Below, one piece after another: positions 17,020 to 25,794 of a stretch of 64,000 nucleotides of DNA. Source of the DNA: Burkholderiales bacterium (GTDB lineage Bacteria > Pseudomonadota > Gammaproteobacteria > Burkholderiales > WYBJ01). Numbering within the stretch: the stretch's first letter is position 1; each line of letters begins with the position of its first letter. Below the pieces are notes generated by a model. The model made no database searches and had not been told where the DNA came from. It was given only the letters and a program-made list of their open reading frames with translations. The stretch covers positions 1-64,000 of the forward strand of contig JALHQN010000013.1 in the NCBI GenBank assembly GCA_022841915.1, given 5' to 3'. The translations under genes and the position numbers were made by a program.

Positions 17020-18009
17020 TTACCGTCGATCGCCCGTCGCGTAACGCGACTGCATCTGTCCGAGCGTGCGCCTGACCTCGTCCCGAAACGCCGTCGGTGC
17101 GAGCACTTCGACCTCGGCGCCATGGCGCAGGATGTCCATGATCAGTTCTCGCGGATCGCTGTAGGGCAATTCGAGAATGTACGAGCCGTCGGGTTCGACT
17201 TGGCTGCGCTGCTTCGGATGCCAGCTTTCCGCCGCGACCCAGCGGGCGCGTTCCGGCGAGAATCTCAAGCGCGCCCAGGTGACGTCCGCGCCGGAGAAGA
17301 TGCCGTAGCCGCTGCCCAGGCGCGCATCGAGTGCGGCATCCTCGATCTCGATCGCGTGCTCGTCGAGCATCCGCGCCGATGCGATGGCATCGAGCGAGAA
17401 GCTGCGCAAATCCTCGCGCACATGACAGTAGGCGTCGAGATACCAGTTGTCGCGGTAATGCACCAGGCGCTGGGGCGAGATGTCGCGCTCGCTCGTTTCG
17501 CCCCGGCCGCGAGCGAAGTAGGCGACATGCAGGCGGCGCCGGCGCAGCAGCGCCGATCCCACGAGTTCGAAGTGTTCGAGGCGGATGTCGCGGGTCGCGA
17601 TGCCCAGTATGCGCACCCGCCGGCCCAGTTCGTCGGCATCGTCCGCGCCACTGCCGAGTGCGGCGCGCAGGCGCTGCGTGACCGCTTCCAGATGCGGACC
17701 GATGAGACTGCCGGTGCGCAGGTTGACGACGAGGTGCTGCAAGGTGAGCAGGGCGTGGATTTCCGCCGGGCTGAACCACATGCCGGGCAGTTCGTAGCGC
17801 TCGCTCGAGCCAGCGGTCGTTGCGAGACGATAGCCGCCGGCGGAGCGGTCGAACTCGATCGGCGCTTGCAGGCGGCTGCGCATGTACTCCAGATCGCGCT
17901 TGAGCGTCGCGGGCGATACTTCCAGTTGAGCGAGCAGCGTGGCGAAGGACACGACCTGCTGGCTGCGCAGCATGCGCTCGATCTTGTAGAAGCGTTCGGT
18001 GCGGTCCAC
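17020..18009 (-). CDS. WYL-domain transcriptional regulator (YafY type)
   Basis: With the GTG start at 18009 the protein has 329 residues. An N-terminal HTH_11 domain (DRTERFYKIERMLRSQQVVS, LEVSPATLKRDLEYMRSRL) is followed by a linker with YELPGMWFSPAEIHALLTL, a WYL domain at about residues 135-220 (HYRDNWYLDAYCH), and a WCX C-terminal segment. WYL regulators sense nucleic-acid or nucleotide ligands and often control repair or defence. The target here is unknown. It is divergent from a small basic ORF, with an AT-rich TATAAT sequence between them. Confidence 0.88.
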   Translation of the reverse strand: MDRTERFYKIERMLRSQQVVSFATLLAQLEVSPATLKRDLEYMRSRLQAPIEFDRSAGGYRLATTAGSSERYELPGMWFSPAEIHALLTLQHLVVNLRTGSLIGPHLEAVTQRLRAALGSGADDADELGRRVRILGIATRDIRLEHFELVGSALLRRRRLHVAYFARGRGETSERDISPQRLVHYRDNWYLDAYCHVREDLRSFSLDAIASARMLDEHAIEIEDAALDARLGSGYGIFSGADVTWARLRFSPERARWVAAESWHPKQRSQVEPDGSYILELPYSDPRELIMDILRHGAEVEVLAPTAFRDEVRRTLGQMQSRYATGDRR

Positions 18010-18049
18010 GATGCGATCATACACGCGGTGCGCCGCAGCGCCCGCGGCA

Positions 18050-18055
18050 TATAAT
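18050..18055 (+). promoter_or_regulatory. perfect -10 hexamer before a small ORF
   Basis: TATAAT at 18050-18055 stands out in GC-rich DNA. Transcription would start near 18062, at or one base before the ATG at 18063. The mRNA would then be leaderless. No -35 match is seen at the usual distance. Confidence 0.45.
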
Positions 18056-18062
18056 CGAAAAC

Positions 18063-18218
18063 ATGAGCCGGCCGAGCCCAAAGAAGACACCCCCGACCAA
18101 ACGCAGCGCTCCGCCATCCGGCGCGCCTCAGCCCAAGCCTGCACCTGCCTCGCAGCTGCGTGTTCAAACCCGCCGGGTGCTCAGCAAGCACTATCGCGCG
18201 AAGTACGGTGTGCGCTGA
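18063..18218 (+). CDS. 51-residue basic protein
   Basis: The ORF reads MSRPSPKKTPPTKRSAPPSG followed by a Pro/Ala-rich segment and a basic end (RRVLSKHYRAKYGVR). It is strongly cationic with no hydrophobic segment, so it may bind nucleic acid. It has no Shine-Dalgarno sequence. A perfect TATAAT ends 7 bases before the ATG, consistent with leaderless translation. It lies between the divergent WYL regulator and the TauE/SafE gene. Confidence 0.55.
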   Translation: MSRPSPKKTPPTKRSAPPSGAPQPKPAPASQLRVQTRRVLSKHYRAKYGVR

Positions 18219-18264
18219 ACGTGCCGCCTGCTCCTCGCTCGGCTAGCAGCGAATCCCCTCTGGC

Positions 18265-19005
18265 ATGGATCAACTGACGACGCTCGGCCTGGTTTACTTC
18301 ATCTTCGTCATGGTGGCGTCGTTCTCCGTGCGCGGCAGCGCCGGCTTCGGCGGGCTCAACGCGCCTTTGCTGCTGATCGTCCTGCCGGCGAAAGTCATCG
18401 TGCCGGCGCTGGTCTTGTTGGGCATCCTGTCCTCGCTGGCCATCGTGGTGCGCGATTACCGTTACATCCAGTGGCAGCATGTCCTGCGCACTTTGCCCTA
18501 TGCGCTCGTAGGCGTGGTGTTCGGCGTCTTCGTGTTCAAGAGCCTCGATACTAAAGACATCGAGCGGGGTCTCGGACTGTTCATCCTCGCTTACGGGCTC
18601 TACTCGCTGTGGCGGATGGTGAGGCCCGCGCGGCCGCTTCGCATCCCTCGCACGCTGCTTGCCGGCAGCATGGGTCTGGTCGCCGGCCTGATCGGCACCA
18701 TGTTCGGTGCGCTCGCCGGGGTCTTCATCGCGGTCTACTTGAACATCCTCAACCTGCCCAAACACGAGTTTCGGGCGACCATGGCCGCGACGCTGGCCTT
18801 GATGGGTGTGGCCCGCGCCTTTGGCTATTTCGCGGTCGATGCCATCACGACCGATGTGCTGATCGCCTTCGCCGCCGCATTGCCGCTGATGGCCATCGGC
18901 GTGGTGCTCGGTCATCGCCTGCATGCGAGCCTCAATCAGGCGGGCTTCACTCGGCTGGTCGGTGTGCTGTTCGTACTGATCGGGGGCTTTTTGTTCTTCC
19001 GCTGA
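18265..19005 (+). CDS. TauE/SafE (TSUP) family transporter
   Basis: The 246-residue protein has seven or eight transmembrane helices and the duplicated layout of TSUP proteins. The first half includes FSVRGSAGFGGLNAPLLLIV and the second MGLVAGLIGTMFGALAGVFI, the paired Gly-rich motifs of the family. Members export sulfite, sulfoacetate or other organic anions. It starts a same-strand run with PrpD-like, CoA-transferase and aldehyde dehydrogenase genes, so it may move an organic acid of that pathway. Confidence 0.88.
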   Translation: MDQLTTLGLVYFIFVMVASFSVRGSAGFGGLNAPLLLIVLPAKVIVPALVLLGILSSLAIVVRDYRYIQWQHVLRTLPYALVGVVFGVFVFKSLDTKDIERGLGLFILAYGLYSLWRMVRPARPLRIPRTLLAGSMGLVAGLIGTMFGALAGVFIAVYLNILNLPKHEFRATMAATLALMGVARAFGYFAVDAITTDVLIAFAAALPLMAIGVVLGHRLHASLNQAGFTRLVGVLFVLIGGFLFFR

Positions 19006-19082
19006 CCGGGGCAGCGCTCGGCTCGGTCGACAAACCCCGGCCCCATCGGGGATCATATGTCACCCATCTCGAGGAGTCAGTC

Positions 19083-20435
19083 ATGGCCTATCCTTCGCTC
19101 GATGAATTCGCGCTTGCGCTCGAACACGACGACGTTCCCGCGCACGGCCGCCGGCTGGCTGTCGATGCCATCACCGATTGCGTGGCCTGCATGCTCGCCG
19201 GCTACGGCACCGAATTGCGCGAGCCCCTGCTCGCGGTCGTCGGTGGTCCCGGAGCAAAGGGCGGCGCGGCACTGATAGGCGCCAAGCGCGAGGCGTCGCT
19301 GCACGATGCAGCGCTCTACCATGGCGCGCTCGGGCATGCGCTCGACTACGACGACATCAGCCATCCCGCCTACTCGCATCCTTCAACGGTGCTGGTGCCC
19401 GCATTGCTGGCGGCCGCGAGTGCCGCCCAAGCGAGCGGCCGTGATTTCGTGACCGCCTATGTCGTTGGCCTTGAGGTCTTCGGGCGATTGGGGCGTGCCC
19501 TCAACCTGCAGCACTACAAGAACGGCTGGCATTCGACGTCGACCTTCGGGTCCATCGCCTCGGCGGCGGCCGTGGGCCGGCTGCTGAATCTCTCGGCCAA
19601 CGAACTGCGCATGGCTGTGGGCATCGCCGCCTCCGCCTCGAGCGGGTTGCGCGTGAACTTCGGCACCATGACCAAGCCCTTGCACGCGGGCTACGCTGCG
19701 CGCAACGGTGTGCTGGCCGCGACGATGGCGCGCGAAGGATTCACCGCCTCGCCCGACGTGCTGCTGCATCGCTTCGGGTTCGCCAAGGTATTCAACCAGA
19801 CCGGGGGCTTCGACGAGTCGGCCTTCGCCGCCTGGGGCGGCACGCTGGAGATCGTCACCGAGTTCGGCATCGCACTGAAGCTCTTCCCTGCTTGTGCGGC
19901 CACCCATCCGGCGATCGAAGCCGCGATCATGCTGCGAGGCAAGTTGCAGGACCCGGTCCGCGAAATCGCCAGTGTGCGCGTCGGAGCCTGCGAGTTGGCG
20001 CAGGAGCCCTTGATCTACCGGGAAGCCAAGACGCCCTTGCAAGGCAAGTTCAGCATGCACTATTGCGTGGCGTCGGCTCTGCTCGACGGGCACGTGCGCC
20101 TGTCGACGTTCACCGACGAGAAGGTGGCGCGCAAGGAGGTGCAGGCATTGGTCGCCAAGACGGTCATGGAAGTCGACGAGCGCGTGCGCCACGACAAGGA
20201 GTTCGCCGCGGTGGTGTCGATACGAACCGTCGACGGTCGCACGCTCGAACAGGAGGTTCATGTCGCCCCCGGCAAGCCGGCGCGCTGGTTCACCCCCGAG
20301 CAGATGCGCGAGAAGTTCATGGATTGCCACGCAGCCTCGGGCTTGAAGCTGGATGCGAAGGCGCTGTTCGCGGCGCTGCAGGCGATGGACACCGATGCAT
20401 CCATCGACACGGTGCTCAAGAAACTCGCCAGTTAG
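19083..20435 (+). CDS. MmgE/PrpD family protein
   Basis: The 450-residue protein belongs to the family of 2-methylcitrate dehydratase (PrpD), itaconate decarboxylase and MmgE. Diagnostic stretches are GALGHALDYDDISHPAYSHP, the GWHSTSTFGSIASAAAVGRL segment, and TMTKPLHAGYAARNGVLAA. The family also contains many enzymes of unknown substrate. Genes for methylcitrate synthase and lyase are absent, so propionate breakdown is not supported. The adjacent CoA-transferase suggests a CoA-dependent organic acid pathway. Confidence 0.9.
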   Translation: MAYPSLDEFALALEHDDVPAHGRRLAVDAITDCVACMLAGYGTELREPLLAVVGGPGAKGGAALIGAKREASLHDAALYHGALGHALDYDDISHPAYSHPSTVLVPALLAAASAAQASGRDFVTAYVVGLEVFGRLGRALNLQHYKNGWHSTSTFGSIASAAAVGRLLNLSANELRMAVGIAASASSGLRVNFGTMTKPLHAGYAARNGVLAATMAREGFTASPDVLLHRFGFAKVFNQTGGFDESAFAAWGGTLEIVTEFGIALKLFPACAATHPAIEAAIMLRGKLQDPVREIASVRVGACELAQEPLIYREAKTPLQGKFSMHYCVASALLDGHVRLSTFTDEKVARKEVQALVAKTVMEVDERVRHDKEFAAVVSIRTVDGRTLEQEVHVAPGKPARWFTPEQMREKFMDCHAASGLKLDAKALFAALQAMDTDASIDTVLKKLAS

Positions 20436-20545
20436 ATCGTCGTCGGGCGCGCGCCGCCTGGCGCGCAGCCCAGTTATCGCAGCGGCGGAGCGTTTCAATG
20501 CCTGCGTCCGCTCGCCAACCCCACTACACGGAATCGACCCAGGAC

Positions 20546-21763
20546 ATGAGCACGCCAGCCGCGAACCCTGCCCAGCCACTGCCGCTTGCCGGCATCGTCG
20601 TCATCGAGTTTTGCCACACCATCATGGGGCCTTCGTGCGGCCTGGCATTGGCCGACCTCGGTGCCGAGGTGATCAAGGTCGAGCCGGTCGAGGGCGATCG
20701 AACGCGTCGCCTGGGCGGTTTCGGGCTGGGCTTCTTCTCCTACTTCAACCGCAACAAGCGCAGTATCGCCGTCGATCTTAAGTCCGCCGAGGGCAGGCAG
20801 GCCGTGCAGCGGCTGGTGGCCAAGGCCGATGTCATGATCGAGAACTTCGCGCCCGGCACGCTCGACAAGATGGGTTATGGCTACGAAGCGATGGCGAAGC
20901 TCAATGCGCGGCTGATCTACTGCTCGATGAAGGGCTTTCTCGCCGGGCCCTACGAGAACCGGCCGGCGCTCGACGAGGTCGTGCAGTACATGGGTGGCTT
21001 GGCGTACATGACGGGGCCGCCCGGACGCCCCCTTCGAGCCGGCGCGCCGGTCGTCGACATTCTCGGCGGCACCTTCGGCGCGCTCGCGATTCTCGCGGCG
21101 CTCCAGGAGCGTCATCGCACCGGACGCGGGCAGTTCGTGAAGAGCGCCTTGTTCGAGTCGACCGCGTATATGCTCGCGCAAACGATGGCGGCAGAGAAGA
21201 TCGGCGGCAAGCCGGTGCCGCCCATGCCTGCGCGGGTGAGCTCGTGGTGCATCTACGAGCCGTTTCCGAGCCGCGATGGTCGGCTGCTCTTCGTCGCGAT
21301 CACGACCGACAACATCTGGAAGCGGTTCTGCGAGGCGTTCGGCCTGCTCGACCTGCTGGCCGACCCGGAACTGCAGACCAACGAGCAACGCGTCAAGGCG
21401 CGCGCGCGCATTCTGCCCATCGTCACCGAGTTGGTCGGCAAGCACGACATCGCCGACATGATGCGCAAGCTCGAAGCGCTGAGCGTGCCCTTCGCGCCGC
21501 TCGCCACGCCTGCCGATTTGTTCGACGATCCGCATCTGAATCAAGGCGGCCGCATGCACGAAACCGAACTGCTCGACGGTCAGCGGGTGAAGCTGCCCGG
21601 TCTGCCGGTCGAGATGGACGGTCACGTGCTCGGCGTGCGGCGCAACCCCCCGGTGATCGGCGAGCATACTCGCGAGGTGTTGCTGGAGGTCGGCTTCACG
21701 CCCGCGGAGGTCGATGCATTGATCGCGTCGCGCACGGTCACGGCCGGGACGCGTGGCGGCTAA
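20546..21763 (+). CDS. class III (CaiB/BaiF-type) CoA-transferase
   Basis: The 405-residue protein opens with LPLAGIVVIEFCHTIMGPSC. It has the CoA-binding sequence ADLGAEVIKVEPVEGD, VDLKSAEG and MIENFAPGTLDKMG. The catalytic Asp is D143 in NRPALDEVVQYMGG, which forms an acyl-CoA anhydride in this family. It moves CoA between organic acids; the substrates are unknown. An alternative ATG at 20498 has a better-spaced GGAG. The gene follows the PrpD-like gene by 110 bases. Confidence 0.92.
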   Translation: MSTPAANPAQPLPLAGIVVIEFCHTIMGPSCGLALADLGAEVIKVEPVEGDRTRRLGGFGLGFFSYFNRNKRSIAVDLKSAEGRQAVQRLVAKADVMIENFAPGTLDKMGYGYEAMAKLNARLIYCSMKGFLAGPYENRPALDEVVQYMGGLAYMTGPPGRPLRAGAPVVDILGGTFGALAILAALQERHRTGRGQFVKSALFESTAYMLAQTMAAEKIGGKPVPPMPARVSSWCIYEPFPSRDGRLLFVAITTDNIWKRFCEAFGLLDLLADPELQTNEQRVKARARILPIVTELVGKHDIADMMRKLEALSVPFAPLATPADLFDDPHLNQGGRMHETELLDGQRVKLPGLPVEMDGHVLGVRRNPPVIGEHTREVLLEVGFTPAEVDALIASRTVTAGTRGG

Positions 21764-21922
21764 CGAGCCAAGGCTGTCTGTCCCGCTCGGCGTGCGCCAT
21801 CGCGCTGCGGTTGGGCAGCAGGCGTTCGAAGCTTAGAATTCCCGGACGAGGGCAGCCACGCGCCCATTTGCATGCCGGCTCGCATCAGAGGGGCTCGGCG
21901 CACGGCACAAAGGAGGATGGTC

Positions 21923-23419
21923 ATGGACGGCGGATCTCAGCTCACCAAGTACAAGATGTGGATCGGAGGCGAATGGGTGGAGTCTGCCTCAGGCGCGTAT
22001 TTCGAATCGGACAATCCCTTTCTCGGCAAGCCGTGGGCGCTGATCCCCAAGGGCAATGCGCAGGATGCGGATCGAGCCGTGCGTGCTGCCCACCAGGCGC
22101 TGACGACCGGTGCGTGGCCGAAGATGACGGCGTCGCAGCGCGGCGCCCTGCTGCGCAAGTTGGCGGACCTGATCGGACCGGACGCCAAGCGGCTCGCCGA
22201 GATCGAGGTGCGCGACAACGGCAAGCTCTTCGCCGAGATGAGCGCTCAGACCACTTACATGGCGCAGTGGTATTACTACTTCGGCGGCCTGGCCGACAAG
22301 GTCGAAGGCAGCGTCATCCCGATCGACAAGGCGGATACCTTCAACTACACGCGCCACGAGCCGATCGGCGTCGTGGTGGCGATCATTCCCTGGAATTCGC
22401 CGCTGCTGCTCACGGCCTGGAAGCTCGCCCCCGCGCTGGCTGCGGGCTGCACCGTCGTCATCAAGCCCTCCGAGTTCACGTCGGCATCCACGCTGGAGTT
22501 CGTGAAGCTCATCGAGCAGGCGGGCTTTCCGCCGGGGGTAGTGAACGTGGTGACGGGTTTGGGCGCCGATGTCGGCTCGCCGCTGGTCGAGCATCCGCTG
22601 ACCAACAAGGTCGCGTTCACCGGATCGGATCGCACCGGCGGCCTGATCTATCAGGCAGCGGCCAAGGGCATGAAGCGGGTCACGATGGAGTTGGGCGGCA
22701 AGTCGCCCAACATCGTGTTCGACGACGCGGAGATCGAGAATGCCGTCAAGGGCGTCATTTCAGGGATCTTCGCGGCCACCGGTCAGACGTGCATCGCCGG
22801 ATCGCGGCTGCTGGTGCAGGAGAGCATTCACGACCAGTTCGTAGAAAAGCTGGTGGCGTTCGCGAGCACGGCCAAGATGGGCAACCCCATGAGCATGGAC
22901 ACCCAGGTCGGGCCGGTCACCAATCCGCCGCAGTTCAAGAAGATCCTGGAGTATCTCGAGGTCGCGAAGGGTGAAGGCGCCAAGCCCGTCCTCGGTGGTG
23001 CGAAGGCGGATCGGCCGGAGTGCGGCGAGGGCTGGTTCGTCGAGCCCACGATCTTCACCGGCGTTCACAACCGGATGCGCATCGCGCAGGAGGAAGTGTT
23101 CGGGCCGGTGCTGTCGGTCATCCCGTTTTCCGACGAGGAGGAGGCCATCGAGATCGGCAACGACGTCGTCTTCGGGCTGGCCGCCGGGGTCTGGACGCAG
23201 AACATGCGGCGCGCCTTCAAGATGGCCGAGAAGCTCCAGGCCGGCACCGTATGGGTGAATACGTATCGGGCCGTGAGTTACCTGTCGCCGTTCGGCGGCT
23301 ACAAGCGCAGCGGCCTCGGACGCGAGAGCGGGCAGGAGATGATCCGCGAGTACCTGCAGACCAAGAGCGTATGGATTTCGCTCGCCACCGAGGTGCCGAA
23401 TCCGTTCATCATGCGCTGA
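21923..23419 (+). CDS. NAD(P)-dependent aldehyde dehydrogenase
   Basis: The 498-residue protein has all active-site elements: N158 in IIPWNSPLLL, E256 in TMELGGKSPNIVF, and the nucleophile C290 in GQTCIAGSR. EEVFGPVLSV and the C-terminal SPFGGYKRSGLGRESG are family-typical. It oxidises an aldehyde to the acid. AGGAGG ends just before ATG 21917, so ATG 21923 is the better spaced start. It is the last gene of the TSUP/PrpD/CoA-transferase run. Confidence 0.95.
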   Translation: MDGGSQLTKYKMWIGGEWVESASGAYFESDNPFLGKPWALIPKGNAQDADRAVRAAHQALTTGAWPKMTASQRGALLRKLADLIGPDAKRLAEIEVRDNGKLFAEMSAQTTYMAQWYYYFGGLADKVEGSVIPIDKADTFNYTRHEPIGVVVAIIPWNSPLLLTAWKLAPALAAGCTVVIKPSEFTSASTLEFVKLIEQAGFPPGVVNVVTGLGADVGSPLVEHPLTNKVAFTGSDRTGGLIYQAAAKGMKRVTMELGGKSPNIVFDDAEIENAVKGVISGIFAATGQTCIAGSRLLVQESIHDQFVEKLVAFASTAKMGNPMSMDTQVGPVTNPPQFKKILEYLEVAKGEGAKPVLGGAKADRPECGEGWFVEPTIFTGVHNRMRIAQEEVFGPVLSVIPFSDEEEAIEIGNDVVFGLAAGVWTQNMRRAFKMAEKLQAGTVWVNTYRAVSYLSPFGGYKRSGLGRESGQEMIREYLQTKSVWISLATEVPNPFIMR

Positions 23420-23443
23420 GGCCACTCGGCGGGCGCGGGCCGT

Positions 23444-23935
23444 TCAGTAGATGCCGAGCGCGAGGCCCGCAGCCATGGCCGCGCCGATCTCGCGGCAACG
23501 ATCCAGATCGGCCGGGGCGATCGTCTTCGGCGCGAGGATCGCTTCCGGCGTCTGGGCGTGCGTGCAGATGATCAGCGGGTCGGCCACCCGCTTCAGGCGC
23601 CAACCCGTGCAGATCCTGTCGATCTGGCGCACGGCGTTCTGGCCGTCGCTGCCCGCGCATACCAGGCTCGCGTAGGCGCGTGCGTTGATGCGCTCGAGCG
23701 CACCGTAGTAGGTGCGATCGAAGAAGTCCTTCATCTGGCCCGACATCGCCGCCAGGTTCTCGGGCGTCGCGAACACGTAAGCGTCGGCGGCCAGGACATC
23801 CTCGGTGTGCGTCTCCCGAGCCAGGCGCAACTGCACCGCCACCCCCGGCTCGCTGCTCGCGCCCTCGTAAGCCGCCTGGGCCATCTGCTGCGTCCCGCCC
23901 GTCATCGAATGAAACACGATCAGTAGCCGTTTCAT
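23444..23935 (-). CDS. flavodoxin-like NAD(P)H-dependent oxidoreductase
   Basis: The 163-residue protein has the flavodoxin fold. It opens with LLIVFHSMTGGTQQMAQAAY, whose SMTGGT loop would bind the FMN phosphate, and later FATPENLAAMSGQMKDFFDR, which contacts the isoalloxazine in this family. It would transfer electrons or reduce quinones. It is convergent with the aldehyde dehydrogenase gene and shares no clear operon. Confidence 0.85.
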   Translation of the reverse strand: MKRLLIVFHSMTGGTQQMAQAAYEGASSEPGVAVQLRLARETHTEDVLAADAYVFATPENLAAMSGQMKDFFDRTYYGALERINARAYASLVCAGSDGQNAVRQIDRICTGWRLKRVADPLIICTHAQTPEAILAPKTIAPADLDRCREIGAAMAAGLALGIY

Positions 23936-24022
23936 GGCGGTCAGCCGTGCCCGAAAGCTTAGGTTAGCGAGCGCTCGCGCTCGACTTGTGCGTGACGTAT
24001 GGACAAGCGGGCTCGCCCGAGG

Positions 24023-24994
24023 TCAGCGCTTGAGAACCTCGGGGTTGACGATGCTGCGAGGCGTTCCGTTCGCATAGGCCAGCAGGTTCTCGAAGGCTTC
24101 GCCGAAGTACAGCTCGAAGGTTTCGTGTTCCGCCCAGGCGATGTGATGCGTGCAAAGCACATTGGGGAGGGACAGCAGCGGGTGGTTGCCGCCGATCACC
24201 GGCTCGCGCTCGTACACATCGACGGCGGCGAATCCGGGGCGTCCGGCGCGCAGGGCTTCGACGAGCGCGCCTTCCTCGATGAGCTCGGCGCGGGCGGTGT
24301 TGACGAGCAGCGCGGTCGGTTTCATCCGGGCGAGATCGGCGCGCGTCACGATGCCCTTGGTCTGGGCCGTCATGCGCATCAGCAGGCACAGCACGTCCGA
24401 GCGCTCGAAGAGTTCTGCCTTGTCGGCGGCCACTTCGTAGCCTGCGTCACGCGCCCGTTGGGCAGATTTTTCCTGCCCGAGGACCAGCACCTTCATACCG
24501 AAGGCCGCGCCGATGCGGGCGACCAGGCTGCCGATCGTCCCCAGGCCGAAGATGCCCAGGGTGCTGCCCGAGAGCCGATGCGACAGCGTGCAAGGCCATT
24601 CCCCGCGTTTCATGCGATCTATTTCCTGGGGGATATGGCGGCGCGAAGCGAGAATCAGGGCCCAGGTGAGTTCGGCCGGGGCGATCGGCGAGGCCTGGGT
24701 GCCGGCGGTCACCAGCACACCTCGTTCGGTGCACGCGGCCACATCGATATGATGGGTGCTGCGACCGGTCTGGCTGATCACCTTGAGATTGGGCAGGCGC
24801 TCGAGCAATTCACGCGGAAAGCGGCTGCGTTCGCGCACGGGAACGATGGCGTCCGCGCTCTGCAGCCGGCGCGCGAAATCGGCAAGATCTGCAGCGGGCT
24901 CCCGGTAGCGAATGATCTCGTGGTTTTTGAGCAGGGCGTAGCAGCGCAGCGTGTGGACCAGATTTTGATAGTCGTCCGGGATCGCGATTCTCAT
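24023..24994 (-). CDS. D-2-hydroxyacid dehydrogenase family protein
   Basis: The 323-residue protein has the NAD-binding motif LGIFGLGTIGSLVARIGAAF. The catalytic residues are the Arg in LVNTARAELIEEG, the Glu in DVYEREP and the His in LCTHHIAWAE. The family includes glycerate, formate and phosphoglycerate dehydrogenases; the substrate cannot be told. There is no ACT domain, so a serine-biosynthesis SerA of the long type is unlikely. It is transcribed toward the flavodoxin gene. Confidence 0.9.
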   Translation of the reverse strand: MRIAIPDDYQNLVHTLRCYALLKNHEIIRYREPAADLADFARRLQSADAIVPVRERSRFPRELLERLPNLKVISQTGRSTHHIDVAACTERGVLVTAGTQASPIAPAELTWALILASRRHIPQEIDRMKRGEWPCTLSHRLSGSTLGIFGLGTIGSLVARIGAAFGMKVLVLGQEKSAQRARDAGYEVAADKAELFERSDVLCLLMRMTAQTKGIVTRADLARMKPTALLVNTARAELIEEGALVEALRAGRPGFAAVDVYEREPVIGGNHPLLSLPNVLCTHHIAWAEHETFELYFGEAFENLLAYANGTPRSIVNPEVLKR

Positions 24995-25263
24995 GAGAAA
25001 TTCTCGGCTTACAGTTGAGGGATCGTAACGAGGGCGGGCGCACGCGATGGCGTGTCATGCGTTTGCCGAAGTATATGTTGAGGGCGGCACGCTTCCGAGT
25101 GCTTCAGGTACGTTTTCTGCTACGAAAAGTTCGCGGGAACGGAACTTCACGCCGGCCCTTGGGATCGTAAGTGTTTCTAAACGCGCGGCCGAGTGGGTCG
25201 AATCGGACCAGCGCACCACAACGCAAAGCCATAGCGGCTTATCGACAGCACAGGGATGGAATC

Positions 25264-25626
25264 ATGATAAGGACTGCCTACAACAACCGATTTCGCGATC
25301 ACAAGGGTGCGGGGTCGCAGGGGCGAGGGGCTCGGCAGGGACGGCGCGAAGGCGGTTCCCGGCGCGAATCTTCGAACGTAGTGCACCCGTGGATGTCTCT
25401 GCCCGAGCGGTTGGCTGCCGCCCAAGCGGCCATGCGTGAACTGGCCGGAACGGAGGCCTTCACCTGCCCGCTGGGGGAATCCCTCACGCCAGCACCCGCG
25501 CAGACATCCGCATCCGCGCCCGAAGCGACGAACGAGGCCAAGCCGCGCAACGCCGGGGTGAACGTCGTCATTCGCAAACGTCGCTTGCCCGCGGGCATGA
25601 TCGCCTCGCTGACCGGCGCCGGCTGA
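25264..25626 (+). CDS. small basic protein, unknown function
   Basis: The 120-residue protein starts MIRTAYNNRFRDHKG. It has an Arg/Gly-rich N-terminal third (RGARQGRREGGSRRES), a helix (LPERLAAAQAAMRELAGTEA) and a basic C-terminus (VNVVIRKRRLPAGM). The composition suggests nucleic-acid binding, but no domain was recognised. A rho-independent terminator 24 bases after the stop supports its being a real, separately transcribed gene. Confidence 0.6.
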   Translation: MIRTAYNNRFRDHKGAGSQGRGARQGRREGGSRRESSNVVHPWMSLPERLAAAQAAMRELAGTEAFTCPLGESLTPAPAQTSASAPEATNEAKPRNAGVNVVIRKRRLPAGMIASLTGAG

Positions 25627-25650
25627 GTTTCAAGCACGCTTTCGATCTTC

Positions 25651-25675
25651 AAGCGCACCCTTGTGGTGCGCTTTT
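25651..25675 (+). terminator. rho-independent terminator
   Basis: AAGCGCACC (25651-25659) and GGTGCGCTT (25665-25673) form a perfect 9-bp stem around a 5-base loop, ending in TTTT (25672-25675). It ends the transcript of the small basic protein gene. The T-run is short. Confidence 0.75.
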
Positions 25676-25794
25676 GCTGTGGGGTAGCCTTGGATCGAAA
25701 GGGGTTCACGGCCGCTCGGCACGAGGCAAGGTCGTTTCGACGCGACCCGATCAGAAAGACGGCGCCAACTCCCGGGGTGTCCTAGCGTGCTGCC

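Noticed and set aside
18609-19082. Upstream extension of the PrpD-like frame
   Set aside because: It overlaps the TauE/SafE gene out of frame and is Arg/His-rich; family homology starts at MAYPSLDEF.
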